A DNA stretch of 43,255 nt from Bacillota bacterium (GCA_023386495.1 JAEWJS010000093.1:1-43255); one strand, 5' to 3'; shown: positions 16,200-25,535, counted from the stretch's first letter. Translations and numbers: made by a program. The notes: generated by a model not told the origin, from the sequence alone.

Positions 16200-18350
16200 A
16201 TGAGGGGGATTCTCCGATTCGGTTCTCGCACGATCATGCTCTATATAGCCGCCGCCGTCGTTCTTGGGTTGGTTGCTACCTATGCCGTCATTCCTGCACC
16301 GGAATCGCCTCCGATCGAGAGTGAAGCAGGGGTGCTGGATTTATCGCAGGTTCAAGTCAGCAACAATCCGCTAAAGTTAACAGGGGAGTGGGCGTTCTAT
16401 TGGCAAGAACTGCTGTCGCCTGAGGACATCCGGATTCGCTCGGCAAGAGACGACATGCGCGACCGCTGGATCAGCATCCCGAACTCCTGGCTGGGCTATC
16501 AGTTAGATGGTCAGCAGTTGGAAGGCACAGGCTATGCTACCTTTCGGTTGGTCATCCAGCTTAGCGAGCAGGATCGGAACGAGCGGCTTGCGCTGCGGAT
16601 GCCGACGATTTTTCATGCGTATAAATTATGGGTGAACGGCGAGCTGGTGGCCGAAGTCGGCGCGGTTGGTCAGGACAAGAGTAGCGTGATGCCGCAGCTG
16701 GCAACGAAGCTGGTATTCTTCCAGCCCGAGCATGATACGGTGGAGCTGGTTATGCAAGTCGCCAACTTCCACCATAAGCGCGGCGGCATCACGAAGTATA
16801 TCGAGCTGGGCGGCACGGATGCGTTAGCGGTAAGGACCAATCTGAATATCGCTGCCGAAATGTTCATCACCGCAAGCCTGCTCGTGATCGGTGTATATCA
16901 CCTGCTGTTATTCTTCCTGCGACGCAAAGACATGGCTCCGTTGTATTTTGGTCTGTTCACATTAATATTCGGTATCCGATCCTTGCTGGTCGGCGAGCTC
17001 TTGCTCACGCAACTGTGGCCGGCTTTTCCATGGGGATTGCAGTTCAAGATCGAGTACTTCATTCTTTGCAGCGGTACCTATGTCATTTCGAGGTATTTTG
17101 ATTGCATTTTTCCGAATTATATATCGCGTTGGTTCCTTCTTAGCACGCGGATCGTAACCGGTGCATTCTGTATCGTTGTTCTGGTGACCCCTGCCACTGT
17201 GTATACCAAGCTGTTGACGGCGATCGGCGTGATGGTTGTTCTGCATATGATTTATCTAATGGTCGGGCTGGTCCATGAGGCTGTGAAGCGTAGAGAGGGA
17301 GCGCTAATCTTCCTGCTGGTGTCCATGGTTGTTTTGGTGACGGTCATCAATGACTTTCTGTATTACAACGAATGGTCGCGAATCGGCAATACCTCCCCGC
17401 TTGGTCTCTTCGTGTTTACGACGGCGCATATGATTCTGCTGTCTTCCAGATTCACGAGGGCGGCATCGAACGAAGAGCGGATTGCCCGCGAGCTGCAGGA
17501 CGCGAACGACAAGCTGACCGGAATGAACACGAATCTGGAACGGATCGTGCAGGAGCGCACGCAGGCCTTATCCGCGGCGCATGAAGATCTCCGCGCATCG
17601 TATGACCGATTGCTGCAATCCGAGCAAGGGAGGAAGAAGCTCCTTGCCTATATCACGCATGATCTGCGGATGCCGCTGTCCAGCATGCTCGGTTATGTCG
17701 AGGCCGTGCAGGATGGGGTCAAGCCGGAACGCAATGAACAGTACCTGACCTATATCCGGGATAACACGATCCGAATCAACCGCATGATCGAAGAGCTGTC
17801 CTTCCTGTCGCATCTGGAGACAGGACAAGTCTCGTATCGTATGGAGCCCGTTCATGCGGATCGCTTCCTGCGCCGATTCCAGGAACAATATGAGTTGGTC
17901 GTGCGAGACGCAGGACTGGCATTCGTATTGGATATCGGCGATACGGATCATCCTAGAGCCTTCTCGCCTATTGTCGAGATGGATGCGCAGCGGCTGGAGC
18001 AGGCGCTCTTCAATCTCTTGTCGAACGCGATGAAGTTTACCCCTAGAGGCGGGATGGTGCGAATGGCGCTCTCTGCGGGCGAGACGGCGGATCGCGCGCG
18101 TTATGCAAGCATTAGCGTGCAAGACTCCGGCATGGGCATTCCGCCGGAGCAGCTCGAGCAGATCTTCGATCGCAATTACAGGGTCGATCGACCGGGCGCC
18201 GAGCATGGCGTGGAAGGCAGCGGGCTGGGTCTGGCGATATGCAGGGAAATCGTGCAGGCGCACGGAGGGACGGTTCGTGCGGAGAGCGACGGCAAGACGG
18301 GGTCAACATTCTATGTGACGCTTCCTTGTGCGGCAGAAGAAGGCGGGTGA
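16200..18350 (+). CDS. 7TMR-DISM sensor histidine kinase
   Basis: Membrane sensor kinase, 716 residues. One N-terminal membrane segment (about 12-32) leads into an extracytoplasmic jelly-roll sensor (about 45-215; LTGEWAFYW and LWVNGELVAEVG are typical of 7TMR-DISMED2-like/GH2-sandwich domains, often linked to carbohydrate sensing). Seven membrane segments (about 218-410) and a coiled coil (420-470) follow. A HisKA domain has phosphoacceptor His487 in THDLRMPL. A HATPase domain has an N-box (NLLSNAMKF) and glycine boxes DSGMGIP and GSGLGLAIC. Start ATG has GGGGCGG upstream. It is followed 7 bp later by its response regulator gene, and divergent from the SLH gene at 13990-16014, a possible target. 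Confidence 0.93.
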   Translation: MRGILRFGSRTIMLYIAAAVVLGLVATYAVIPAPESPPIESEAGVLDLSQVQVSNNPLKLTGEWAFYWQELLSPEDIRIRSARDDMRDRWISIPNSWLGYQLDGQQLEGTGYATFRLVIQLSEQDRNERLALRMPTIFHAYKLWVNGELVAEVGAVGQDKSSVMPQLATKLVFFQPEHDTVELVMQVANFHHKRGGITKYIELGGTDALAVRTNLNIAAEMFITASLLVIGVYHLLLFFLRRKDMAPLYFGLFTLIFGIRSLLVGELLLTQLWPAFPWGLQFKIEYFILCSGTYVISRYFDCIFPNYISRWFLLSTRIVTGAFCIVVLVTPATVYTKLLTAIGVMVVLHMIYLMVGLVHEAVKRREGALIFLLVSMVVLVTVINDFLYYNEWSRIGNTSPLGLFVFTTAHMILLSSRFTRAASNEERIARELQDANDKLTGMNTNLERIVQERTQALSAAHEDLRASYDRLLQSEQGRKKLLAYITHDLRMPLSSMLGYVEAVQDGVKPERNEQYLTYIRDNTIRINRMIEELSFLSHLETGQVSYRMEPVHADRFLRRFQEQYELVVRDAGLAFVLDIGDTDHPRAFSPIVEMDAQRLEQALFNLLSNAMKFTPRGGMVRMALSAGETADRARYASISVQDSGMGIPPEQLEQIFDRNYRVDRPGAEHGVEGSGLGLAICREIVQAHGGTVRAESDGKTGSTFYVTLPCAAEEGG

Positions 18351-18357
18351 AGAGGGT

Positions 18358-19050
18358 ATGAGCACGCATAAAATCATGATCGTCGACGATGATCCCCATA
18401 TCTGCGAGATTGTGCAAGTGTATTGCGAGCGCGAGGGCTTCCTGGTCGCGCACAGCCATAATGGGACGGAAGCCATGAAGCTGCTGGCGTCGTTCAAGCC
18501 GGACCTGATCGTGCTGGATGTCCTGCTGGCGAATGAGAACGGCATTGATTGGTGCAGGAGCGCGCGCAGCCTTACGCATGCGCCGATCGTGTTCCTGAGC
18601 AGCCGAGAGGAAGACGAGATCAAGATCAGCGCGTTATCCGACGGCGGCGACGACTATGTGACCAAGCCGTTCAGTCCGGGCGTGCTCATGGCCAAGATCA
18701 AGGCTCACCTGCGCAGAGTGTCGGCGGGCAGAAGGGAGCAACTGCTGGAGCTGCCGGGAATGATGCTGGATTACTACGCGCAGGCCGTCATAATGGGGAA
18801 TGAACCCGTCTTCCTGTCGAAGAAAGAGTTCAGTCTGTTGTCTTATATGGCCCAACACGTCAATCGGGCCGTGAGTGTCGACACGTTGTTTCAGCTCATC
18901 TGGGGCACGGAGAGCCTGGAGGACACGAGAACGGTCGCCGTGCACGTCAGCAATTTGCGAAAAAAAATCGAGGAAGACCCCGCCAATCCCGAGCGCATCG
19001 TTACGATTCGGGGGACAGGCTACATGCTTGTGATTAGAGGGGCGTCGTAA
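18358..19050 (+). CDS. OmpR-family response regulator
   Basis: Cytoplasmic two-component regulator of 230 residues. A receiver domain (about 1-118) has the acidic pair DDD, phosphoacceptor Asp54 in IVLDVLL and the conserved Lys in TKPFSP. A winged-helix output domain (about 130-228) ends with the usual TVAVHVSNLRKKIE and IRGTGYML segments. ATG at 18358 gives a normal receiver N-terminus and a 7-bp gap after the kinase stop; an in-frame GTG at 18328 would overlap the kinase gene and add ten unusual residues. It probably pairs with the upstream 7TMR kinase. A terminator follows immediately. Confidence 0.93.
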   Translation: MSTHKIMIVDDDPHICEIVQVYCEREGFLVAHSHNGTEAMKLLASFKPDLIVLDVLLANENGIDWCRSARSLTHAPIVFLSSREEDEIKISALSDGGDDYVTKPFSPGVLMAKIKAHLRRVSAGRREQLLELPGMMLDYYAQAVIMGNEPVFLSKKEFSLLSYMAQHVNRAVSVDTLFQLIWGTESLEDTRTVAVHVSNLRKKIEEDPANPERIVTIRGTGYMLVIRGAS

Positions 19051-19055
19051 CCGAT

Positions 19056-19095
19056 AATCCCGCCAGCGAGAACGATTCGCTAAGGCGGGATTTTT
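19056..19095 (+). terminator. Intrinsic terminator after the two-component genes
   Basis: AATCCCGCC (19056-19064) pairs with GGCGGGATT (19084-19092), with an inner AGCGA/TCGCT pairing, followed by a run of five T. It lies directly after the response regulator stop. Confidence 0.88.
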
Positions 19096-19157
19096 GCAAT
19101 CAGGGGGCTATCGAATGTTGTAAGATTCCATTAAGAGTTTCTGGTGCAAAATGTTGC

Positions 19158-19163
19158 TATAAT
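19158..19163 (+). promoter_or_regulatory. Extended -10 of the GLUG/SLH gene promoter
   Basis: TATAAT preceded by TGC gives an extended -10 element, 41 bp before the start codon. No good -35 is visible at the expected spacing, which an extended -10 can tolerate. Confidence 0.55.
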
Positions 19164-19204
19164 GACTTCATGAATGGGATATTCGATAGAGGTGGGAGTA
19201 GGAA

Positions 19205-22200
19205 ATGGCCAAGTTAATGAAGGCAATACTCGCTTGTATGATCATTCTGCAAGGCGTTGCTGTATCCGGCTGGACAGAGCAAGCGCATGCTGCGCCAAGC
19301 GGCGGGGGGAGCGGAACTCTCCTGGACCCCTATATCATTCTGACGGCAGATGACCTGTCCGATATCCGCAATGACCTGACTGCGCATTACAGGCTGGGAG
19401 CACATCTCGATCTGGCCGACTATGATCATGACGGCGCTGGACCGGATACCGGAGGGTGGATGCCGATCGGCGCTGTCAACGACACGACTGGCAACAGATT
19501 CACCGGCAGCCTGGACGGCAACGGCTACACAATTAGCAATATGAAGATTAATCGTTCGACGATGTCATACGTCGGGCTGTTTGGAAGAATAGACGGCTCT
19601 GCCGTATTGCGCGACATTCGCTTGCGGGATATTCAGGTGGTCGGCAACGCGACTGTTGGCGGCATCGCGGGCAATATGGTAAGCGGTACAATCATAGGCT
19701 CTTATGCTACCGGTACGACTCATGCCAACTCTAACAATGCCGGTGGTTTGGTAGGGGTAAACGTCAACGGCGTCATCGAAAATTCATATGCGGTTGTTGA
19801 TGTGAGCGGCTGGAGCAGAATTGGCGGTTTAGTAGCTACGAACGTTGGCACGATTCGGAATGCGTATGCCGCAGGCCGGGTCACTGGCCATGAAGAGATT
19901 GGAGGGCTAATCGGATATAACGATGGCGGGGCGATTGTGAATGCCTACGCTGCAGGCAGTTCGAACGGGAATATCAGATTTGGCGGATTGGTTGGAAGAA
20001 CCGATTCGATCGGCACCGCCACAAGCTCGTACTGGAACGTAGATACGACCGGCCAGACAGGCAGCGTATTAGGCGTGGGGAAAACGTCTGAACAGATGAA
20101 AAACGCGGCTACATTCGGTTGGGATCCTTCCGTGTGGAGCGTGGTCGAAGGCGAGACGTATCCGTACTTGCGCACGTTCGGCATGGGAATCGGTGTCGAT
20201 CCGTTGGCCATGACGACATACAGCCTCCAGCCCGGCCAGGATGCTGTATCGGTGACCGGCAGCGTCTATCACGAATTCGTAATGGAACCGATCGATGTCC
20301 AATATGTTATTCGCGACAGCAATGGTACCACGATTACTGAAGCGCTGTATACGACATCTGACAGCAGTTCCTTGCGGCCGATTCACCGACGCTTCGAACT
20401 GTCCGATTACGCCAATGGCAATTACACCTTAACGGTGCTGGCCACGGACAGCCATCGGACGGCCGTCGGCACCACGTTGACCTTCACCGTGGATGCCGGC
20501 GCCGCAGCTCCGCCAACGGTACAATTCACGAACAACAACGGCGCTTGGACGCAATCCGCATCGACGACCGTGACGATTAGCGATAGCGGCGGCGGCATTG
20601 ACGCTGCGTCAGCCCAGTATAGCTGGTCGACCGAGTCGGCTACGCCGGGGCCGGGGGCGTTATGGACGTCTTTCGCGAGCGGCGATACGCTGTCTAGGAG
20701 CGGCGTCAGCGGAGAGGTGTACTTGCATATTCGTGTGAAGGATATTGGCGGGAATACGGCTAATGTCGTGTCGAACCGCTTCCGGCTGGACATTACCGCT
20801 CCGTCCGTTCACGTCTCGATGGCGCATGACGACAGCAGCGTATATGGGGATGACACTTGGACGAATCGGCAAGTCACGGTCAGCATGACTGCGACGGATG
20901 CGAACGGTGTCGCTTCGAATGATTATTCGATGGATGGAGGCACGACGTGGACACCCTACACGGGTGCGATTGCCCTGCAGGATGACGGCATTCATTCGCT
21001 GTCCTTGCGAGCGGCGGATGAGGCTGGCAACGAGACCATCGTACAGCGGATAGTGAAGGTCAGCGCCAGCGGGCTGATGCTCACGCCGACGTTGACTGCC
21101 CAGAGCGGGAGTGCCTATACGAGCGGATCATGGACGAAGGAGAGCGTTACGGCCAGCGTCTACGCGGAGGCGGGCTTGAGCGGTATTGCCGGCTTGACCT
21201 ACACGCTGGATGGAGGAACTCCTCAAGGCTATGCCAACGAAGATCCGCTCGTCGTATCGCAGGAAGGGCAGCATGCCCTGCAATTCCATCTTGCGGATGG
21301 GGCAGGGAATACGATGAGCGCATCGTTAGCCATCAACATCGACTTGACCGCGCCTTCGATCAGCCTCGGCATGAATGGGAGCGAGACGCTGGCGCTGACG
21401 GCGGCGACAACGGTGACGGCGAGCGATACGGCCAGCGGAGTAGACCATTCGTCGCTGGAGTACGCATGGTCGACCGATTCCACGACTCCGGCAGCGGGCT
21501 GGATCTCGTTCGCGAATGGCGACACGCTGTCGAGGAGCGGCGTCAGCGGGGACGCGTACTTGCATATTCGAGCGCAGGATCTCGCAGGCAATACAACCGG
21601 CTTCGCGTCGAACCGCTTCCGTCTGCGGGCGGCTGCGAGCTACGCTTCGGAACCGGCGGTGAAGAAGCCTACGATCGACGTCAATGGCATGGCGCTGGAT
21701 CCGAGCAGCATCGATCTCACGAAGCCGTCGGTCACTGTGGACGTTACGCCGAAGGATGGCAAGGCCTACGTCAGTATCCCGGCCAACATTTTACTGGATT
21801 TTGCAGGCCGGAACGACAGCTTCTTCATCGAGATCGCAACCCCATACGGCAGCTATCAGGTGCCTGTCGATCTGGCAGCGTTCATTCCTGGACTCGCGGA
21901 TCTCCTGGCTGCGAAGAACCTTCGGGCAGAGGATATCAGCTTCAAGATCACCTTGACCGACCAATCGGATGACAAGGACATCCAACGCGCATTCGCGGAC
22001 AGTCTGCCGGCAGCTGAAGTGTTGGGGGCGATTGTGGATTTTCATATGGAAGTAGTGGACAGCAAGACAGGGCAGAGCATCGGAACGGTCGATCAGTTCA
22101 ACAAGAAGATTACAAGAGTGATCCCGATGCCGAAGAGCATGATCAGCATGCCGGAGCAGTGGGGCGCGTTCCGCAATCATGCGGCAACGAACACATTCGA

Positions 22201-22855
22201 GTATGTGCCTGCCCGGGCGGTGCAGATCGACGGCGTATGGTATGTGATGATACGTTCGAACTCGAACAGCGTCTATGCCGTGGCTCGCAATGCTGTGGAA
22301 TTCAAGGATATGGGCAAGCATTGGGGCAAGCCGTATGTCGAGCTTGCAGCGGCTAAGGGACTGATCGAAGGCGTTGGCGGCGATCAGTTTGACCCGAATC
22401 GGGCCGTAACGAGAGCGGAATTTACAGCCATGTTAGTCCGAATGCTGGGCCAAGGCCATTCTACGAATACATCCTCGCCATTCCTAGATGTCAAAGCCGG
22501 TTCATGGTACTTCGAACCTGTCGGACAAGCGGCAGCGCTAGGATTGCTGGACTTTGCGGAGGGCAGCAGCTTCAAGCCTGACCAGACGCTGACCCGCGAA
22601 GAGATGGCGAGTATGCTTGCGGCCGTCCTAGCGCTGGACAAGCTGCCGGCGAGCGAGCAATCGGTTAGCTTGGACGGTTATAGGGATGTAGGAAGCATAG
22701 ATGCAGCCTACCTGGAAGACGTCCGGACAATCGCCAATCATAACATCATGACCGGCATCGGCTCGGATGTGTTCAGCCCTAAGGGTGAATCGACACGCGC
22801 ACAAGCGGCAGCGGTGCTCATTAGAACGCTGAGCGCACTTGGAATGATCGACTGA
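19205..22855 (+). CDS. SLH surface protein with GLUG repeats and Ig-like domains
   Basis: Exported 1216-residue wall-associated protein. The signal peptide covers about residues 1-29 (ending AHA). Residues about 130-290 are GLUG-type repeats (GGLVG, GGLIGYNDGG with N-SYA/NAYA), a beta-helix-like adhesin element. Three or four Ig-like units follow, with two near-identical segments (DTLSRSGVSG...YLHIR, GNT...SNRFRL) around residues 492-528 and 769-803. A module shared with the first SLH protein of the window lies at about 830-1030. C-terminal SLH repeats are near 1032-1080, 1089-1146 and 1158-1212. ATG 19205 has GGTGGGAG upstream. It follows the 7TMR system's terminator and has its own -10, so it is probably a separate unit. 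Role: inferred adhesin or S-layer-associated protein, ligand unknown. Confidence 0.92.
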   Translation: MAKLMKAILACMIILQGVAVSGWTEQAHAAPSGGGSGTLLDPYIILTADDLSDIRNDLTAHYRLGAHLDLADYDHDGAGPDTGGWMPIGAVNDTTGNRFTGSLDGNGYTISNMKINRSTMSYVGLFGRIDGSAVLRDIRLRDIQVVGNATVGGIAGNMVSGTIIGSYATGTTHANSNNAGGLVGVNVNGVIENSYAVVDVSGWSRIGGLVATNVGTIRNAYAAGRVTGHEEIGGLIGYNDGGAIVNAYAAGSSNGNIRFGGLVGRTDSIGTATSSYWNVDTTGQTGSVLGVGKTSEQMKNAATFGWDPSVWSVVEGETYPYLRTFGMGIGVDPLAMTTYSLQPGQDAVSVTGSVYHEFVMEPIDVQYVIRDSNGTTITEALYTTSDSSSLRPIHRRFELSDYANGNYTLTVLATDSHRTAVGTTLTFTVDAGAAAPPTVQFTNNNGAWTQSASTTVTISDSGGGIDAASAQYSWSTESATPGPGALWTSFASGDTLSRSGVSGEVYLHIRVKDIGGNTANVVSNRFRLDITAPSVHVSMAHDDSSVYGDDTWTNRQVTVSMTATDANGVASNDYSMDGGTTWTPYTGAIALQDDGIHSLSLRAADEAGNETIVQRIVKVSASGLMLTPTLTAQSGSAYTSGSWTKESVTASVYAEAGLSGIAGLTYTLDGGTPQGYANEDPLVVSQEGQHALQFHLADGAGNTMSASLAINIDLTAPSISLGMNGSETLALTAATTVTASDTASGVDHSSLEYAWSTDSTTPAAGWISFANGDTLSRSGVSGDAYLHIRAQDLAGNTTGFASNRFRLRAAASYASEPAVKKPTIDVNGMALDPSSIDLTKPSVTVDVTPKDGKAYVSIPANILLDFAGRNDSFFIEIATPYGSYQVPVDLAAFIPGLADLLAAKNLRAEDISFKITLTDQSDDKDIQRAFADSLPAAEVLGAIVDFHMEVVDSKTGQSIGTVDQFNKKITRVIPMPKSMISMPEQWGAFRNHAATNTFEYVPARAVQIDGVWYVMIRSNSNSVYAVARNAVEFKDMGKHWGKPYVELAAAKGLIEGVGGDQFDPNRAVTRAEFTAMLVRMLGQGHSTNTSSPFLDVKAGSWYFEPVGQAAALGLLDFAEGSSFKPDQTLTREEMASMLAAVLALDKLPASEQSVSLDGYRDVGSIDAAYLEDVRTIANHNIMTGIGSDVFSPKGESTRAQAAAVLIRTLSALGMID

Positions 22856-22872
22856 AATCGAGGATTAGCACG

Positions 22873-22912
22873 CGCAAGAAGAACCGTCCGATGGTGGACG
22901 GTTCTTCTTGCG
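22873..22912. terminator. Bidirectional intrinsic terminator
   Basis: A perfect 17-bp stem (22873-22889 with 22896-22912) with a 6-nt loop lies between the convergent SLH and crystallin-like genes. There is no T-run, but stem and position are typical of this window. Confidence 0.8.
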
Positions 22913-22926
22913 TTGGACGCGCAGCG

Positions 22927-23295
22927 TTAGATGGTTCTGTATCCCGACGGTAAATTTCCTGTACGGCGAATTTCCCGAATCTGAGCAAGCGTCAATCGCG
23001 ACCGGGAGATGATTAAGGATTCGGGCTCCTCCCCGCGAATGATATCGTCTAGGTCGCGAAGGTTCGTCGTTCCTCGGAACACGCGGAAGTTCCCCCTGAA
23101 GTTCGTGCGGTCGAACAGGACAAGCGTCGCATTCGCGCTTGGCGAGTAGAAGCGCAAGCTCTCGATATCGTCGTAACGGCGTTCAAGATTCCGAATGCCG
23201 ACATTGCCGCGCCACACGAATCGGCGTCCCCGATAGTTTTCATCACGGTAAAGATATAAGCGAGGATAGACCGTCTGTGAAATCGTTGCAATCAT
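22927..23295 (-). CDS. Beta/gamma-crystallin-like small protein
   Basis: Protein of 122 residues with two Greek-key-like repeats. The first is LYLYRDENYRGRRFVWRG...IRNLERRYDDIESLRFY (about 12-50). The second is LVLFDRTNFRGNFRVFRG...LRDLDDIIRGEEPESLII (about 58-98). The pattern Y/F-x-D-x-N/x-(Y/F)-R-G and a following acidic/Ser loop match beta/gamma-crystallin folds, some of which bind calcium. The C-terminal 25 residues are charged. The start at 23295 is chosen because GGAAGGAGGTGA lies just upstream; a longer frame to 23325 would put this ribosome binding site inside the gene. No signal peptide is evident, so location is uncertain. Function unknown. Confidence 0.82.
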   Translation of the reverse strand: MIATISQTVYPRLYLYRDENYRGRRFVWRGNVGIRNLERRYDDIESLRFYSPSANATLVLFDRTNFRGNFRVFRGTTNLRDLDDIIRGEEPESLIISRSRLTLAQIREIRRTGNLPSGYRTI

Positions 23296-23404
23296 TGTGA
23301 CTTCACCTCCTTCCGTCTGAATCAATCTATGATAGGGAAGGAAGGCGTGATTGTGTGGTAGTCTCTAGTAAAAGATTAATAGACGGTCAAGCCACATATT
23401 CACA

Positions 23405-23433
23405 TTGACAGACCGTACGCTTATCTATAGATT
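23405..23433 (+). promoter_or_regulatory. Sigma-A promoter of the diguanylate cyclase gene
   Basis: A perfect -35 TTGACA (23405-23410), a 17-nt spacer and TAGATT (23428-23433, 4 of 6 consensus bases) lie 34 bp before the preferred start codon. Confidence 0.6.
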
Positions 23434-23466
23434 CGAGATATAACTAGCATGAGGAGCATTAGCACC

Positions 23467-25005
23467 ATGATGAGACTCGGATTTCGATCAAAGGTTATGA
23501 TAATCGTAGGCGTATGCAGCGTGCTGCTGACTTTCACAGTATCGTATATCGACCAGCAGCGGCTGATTGCCCGCGTCGTTGAAGGGCGGGAAATCCAGAA
23601 GTCATTGGTGCAAGACAATATTCTCTCGGCGCTCTCCAGAATCGACAGTACCTTTCATGTGCTGGATCGGGACTTGGAAGCGAAGATGCGCGAATACTCC
23701 TACCTCCTAGGAGAGTTGTACAAGGAGAATCCGAATTTCGACAGTTGGAATTATGAAGCGCTGAAGCGCGACTTCGGCGGGCTGGATATCTATATTATCA
23801 ATGAGGAATCGGTTATTACCCACAGCAGTTTCCTTCCCGATATTGGGTTCGATTTTAACTTTGCCCCGCACTTTCTCGATCACTTGGCCAAGATCAGGAC
23901 GTCCGGTGAATTTGTCGCGGACAATATGGATACCGAAACCCAGACCGGCCGCCTGCGCAAATATAGCTATTTCCCCACGCACGACGGAAAATTTATCATT
24001 GAATTAGGCTATCCGTTGACGGATAATGAGGTTTTCGAGAAACTGAATTTCCTGGAAGTAACGAAACAGCTCGTCGACGATTATCCCATGGTGAAGGATA
24101 TTACCGTGTACACGGCGGATGGCGGGGCCTTGGGCAAAATAAGCCCGGACGGAAAGAAGGCTATGCTGGACGAACGATTCGCTGCCGTGCTCGAGGGGGA
24201 TCGGGGGAAGGACGGGTGGAAGCTCATTTTCCCTGATGCGGATGATCCGGATATCGTTCATGAGTTTATTGCTTATTCTGTCGTGCAGAGTGCGGACAGC
24301 TTGCAGTACGCGAACTATCGTCTGGTGGAGATTGTGTATAACGAGGAGGAATGGAGCGGGTATCTCGGAGAGGACCGGAACGTATTCCTTATGCAATTAG
24401 CATTGACGCTTCTGCTCACGATCCTGATCTCTTATGGAATCGCGAGGCTCATCTCCAGGCCGATGTATCTGGCCTTTCACGACGTGTTAACCGGGTTGTC
24501 GAATCGCGCAGCGTTCGAAACGGAGCTGGCCCGGTTCTTCAAGAAGGCTAACGGTAATCGATCGCAGTACCACATGGCGGTATTAACGCTAGATCTGGAT
24601 AACTTCAAGCGCGTGAACGATTCCTTAGGCCACGACGGAGGAGACCGGTTGCTGAAGGAGTGTGCCGCGCGCATCCGTAACGCTGTAGGCAAGACGGATA
24701 TCGTGGCGCGGCTGGGCGGCGACGAATTCGCGATTCTCATGCTTGATATCCGAACGGAAGCCGAGGCGGAGAAGGCGGCATCGCAGCTTCTGGCTGAACT
24801 GGACAGGCCCGTGACAATCAACGGCATAGATGTGATGGCGTTGTACCACGTCACCGCAAGCATCGGCATTGCCTTCGCGCCCGTTCATGGGCAAGACCCG
24901 CAGACGATCTACAAGAATGCCGACCACGCCATGTACCGCGCGAAGACGTCCGGGAAGAACACGTTCAGGATTTATGACCCGGAGCAGGGAGAGCATAGAA
25001 GGTAA
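23467..25005 (+). CDS. Membrane diguanylate cyclase (extracytoplasmic sensor + GGDEF)
   Basis: Makes cyclic di-GMP from two GTP. The 512-residue protein has a first membrane segment (about 10-28), an extracytoplasmic sensor of about 270 residues with dCACHE/PAS-like features, and a second membrane segment (about 305-325). The C-terminal GGDEF domain (about 335-505) has an intact active-site motif RLGGDEFAIL and substrate-site residues (DLDNFKRVNDSLGHDGGD). The inhibitory I-site position before GGDEF reads GKTD instead of RxxD, so product feedback is probably absent. The preferred ATG at 23467 has GAGGAG 10 nt upstream; an ATG at 23449 lacks one. The only other c-di-GMP gene in the window is the broken HD-GYP gene. 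Confidence 0.92.
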   Translation: MMRLGFRSKVMIIVGVCSVLLTFTVSYIDQQRLIARVVEGREIQKSLVQDNILSALSRIDSTFHVLDRDLEAKMREYSYLLGELYKENPNFDSWNYEALKRDFGGLDIYIINEESVITHSSFLPDIGFDFNFAPHFLDHLAKIRTSGEFVADNMDTETQTGRLRKYSYFPTHDGKFIIELGYPLTDNEVFEKLNFLEVTKQLVDDYPMVKDITVYTADGGALGKISPDGKKAMLDERFAAVLEGDRGKDGWKLIFPDADDPDIVHEFIAYSVVQSADSLQYANYRLVEIVYNEEEWSGYLGEDRNVFLMQLALTLLLTILISYGIARLISRPMYLAFHDVLTGLSNRAAFETELARFFKKANGNRSQYHMAVLTLDLDNFKRVNDSLGHDGGDRLLKECAARIRNAVGKTDIVARLGGDEFAILMLDIRTEAEAEKAASQLLAELDRPVTINGIDVMALYHVTASIGIAFAPVHGQDPQTIYKNADHAMYRAKTSGKNTFRIYDPEQGEHRR

Positions 25006-25025
25006 ACAACCTAACAACTTGGCAT

Positions 25026-25130
25026 AGCCCGACTGCGTTCACCGACGCGGCAGGGTCGGACTGGTTCAGCAGCTCGATCTACACCGCTCATGCGTATGAA
25101 CTCATTCACGGCTATGAGGACGGAAACTAG
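25026..25130 (+). pseudogene. Orphan fragment of an SLH repeat
   Basis: Thirty-four codons and a stop encode SPTAFTDAAGSDWFSSSIY followed by TAHAYELIHGYEDGN. They match the second SLH repeat of the protein ending at 3933 almost residue for residue (SPTAFSDVEVADWFNSSIN, TAHAYGLINGYEDGT). There is no start, signal peptide or flanking SLH sequence, so this is debris of a lost or rearranged SLH gene. It begins 20 bp after the diguanylate cyclase stop. Confidence 0.85.
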
Positions 25131-25535
25131 ATGCGACTGCCGACATGTGCATGTAGACGGATTGCATGCAATAGCGAAGCATTTTCGCTATTAACGTATC
25201 CGGCATGCGCTAATTCAAGGGGCTTCGCGCCATTCGATGCCATTTTTGGCTTATGTTCGCTAATTTGCGAACCGTCGTGCGCTATTTAGCGCATTCGATA
25301 CACTATTGGGTTAGAATGAGCTGTAGGGTCTGAAAATAGCGCATGAATGTCCCTTAACAGCGCCATTGCTTCGCTATTGGCCCATAGACCCAGAGCTTGG
25401 CGATTTGGCGAGCGGTCCAATAGGTTTTGGCAGATCTACGCTCTTTCGGGATCGGACCCGATCCGCGCATCGTCGAACGAATTGCTTCGATAACGCGATC
25501 GGTCCGGGAGGATGAGAGGCATAGGAGGGATTACA
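25131..25535. repeat. Non-coding stretch with a cluster of AATAGCG palindromes
   Basis: No credible gene is seen in these 405 bases. They hold several short inverted repeats of one sequence family: AATAGCGAA/TTCGCTATT (25170-25178 with 25184-25192), TTCGC/GCGAA (25256-25260 with 25267-25271), TGCGCTA/TAGCGCA (25278-25284 with 25287-25293) and AATAGCG/CGCTATT (25335-25341 with 25372-25378). This resembles a REP-like intergenic element. The last bases contain the ribosome binding site AGGAGGG of the next gene. Confidence 0.55.
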
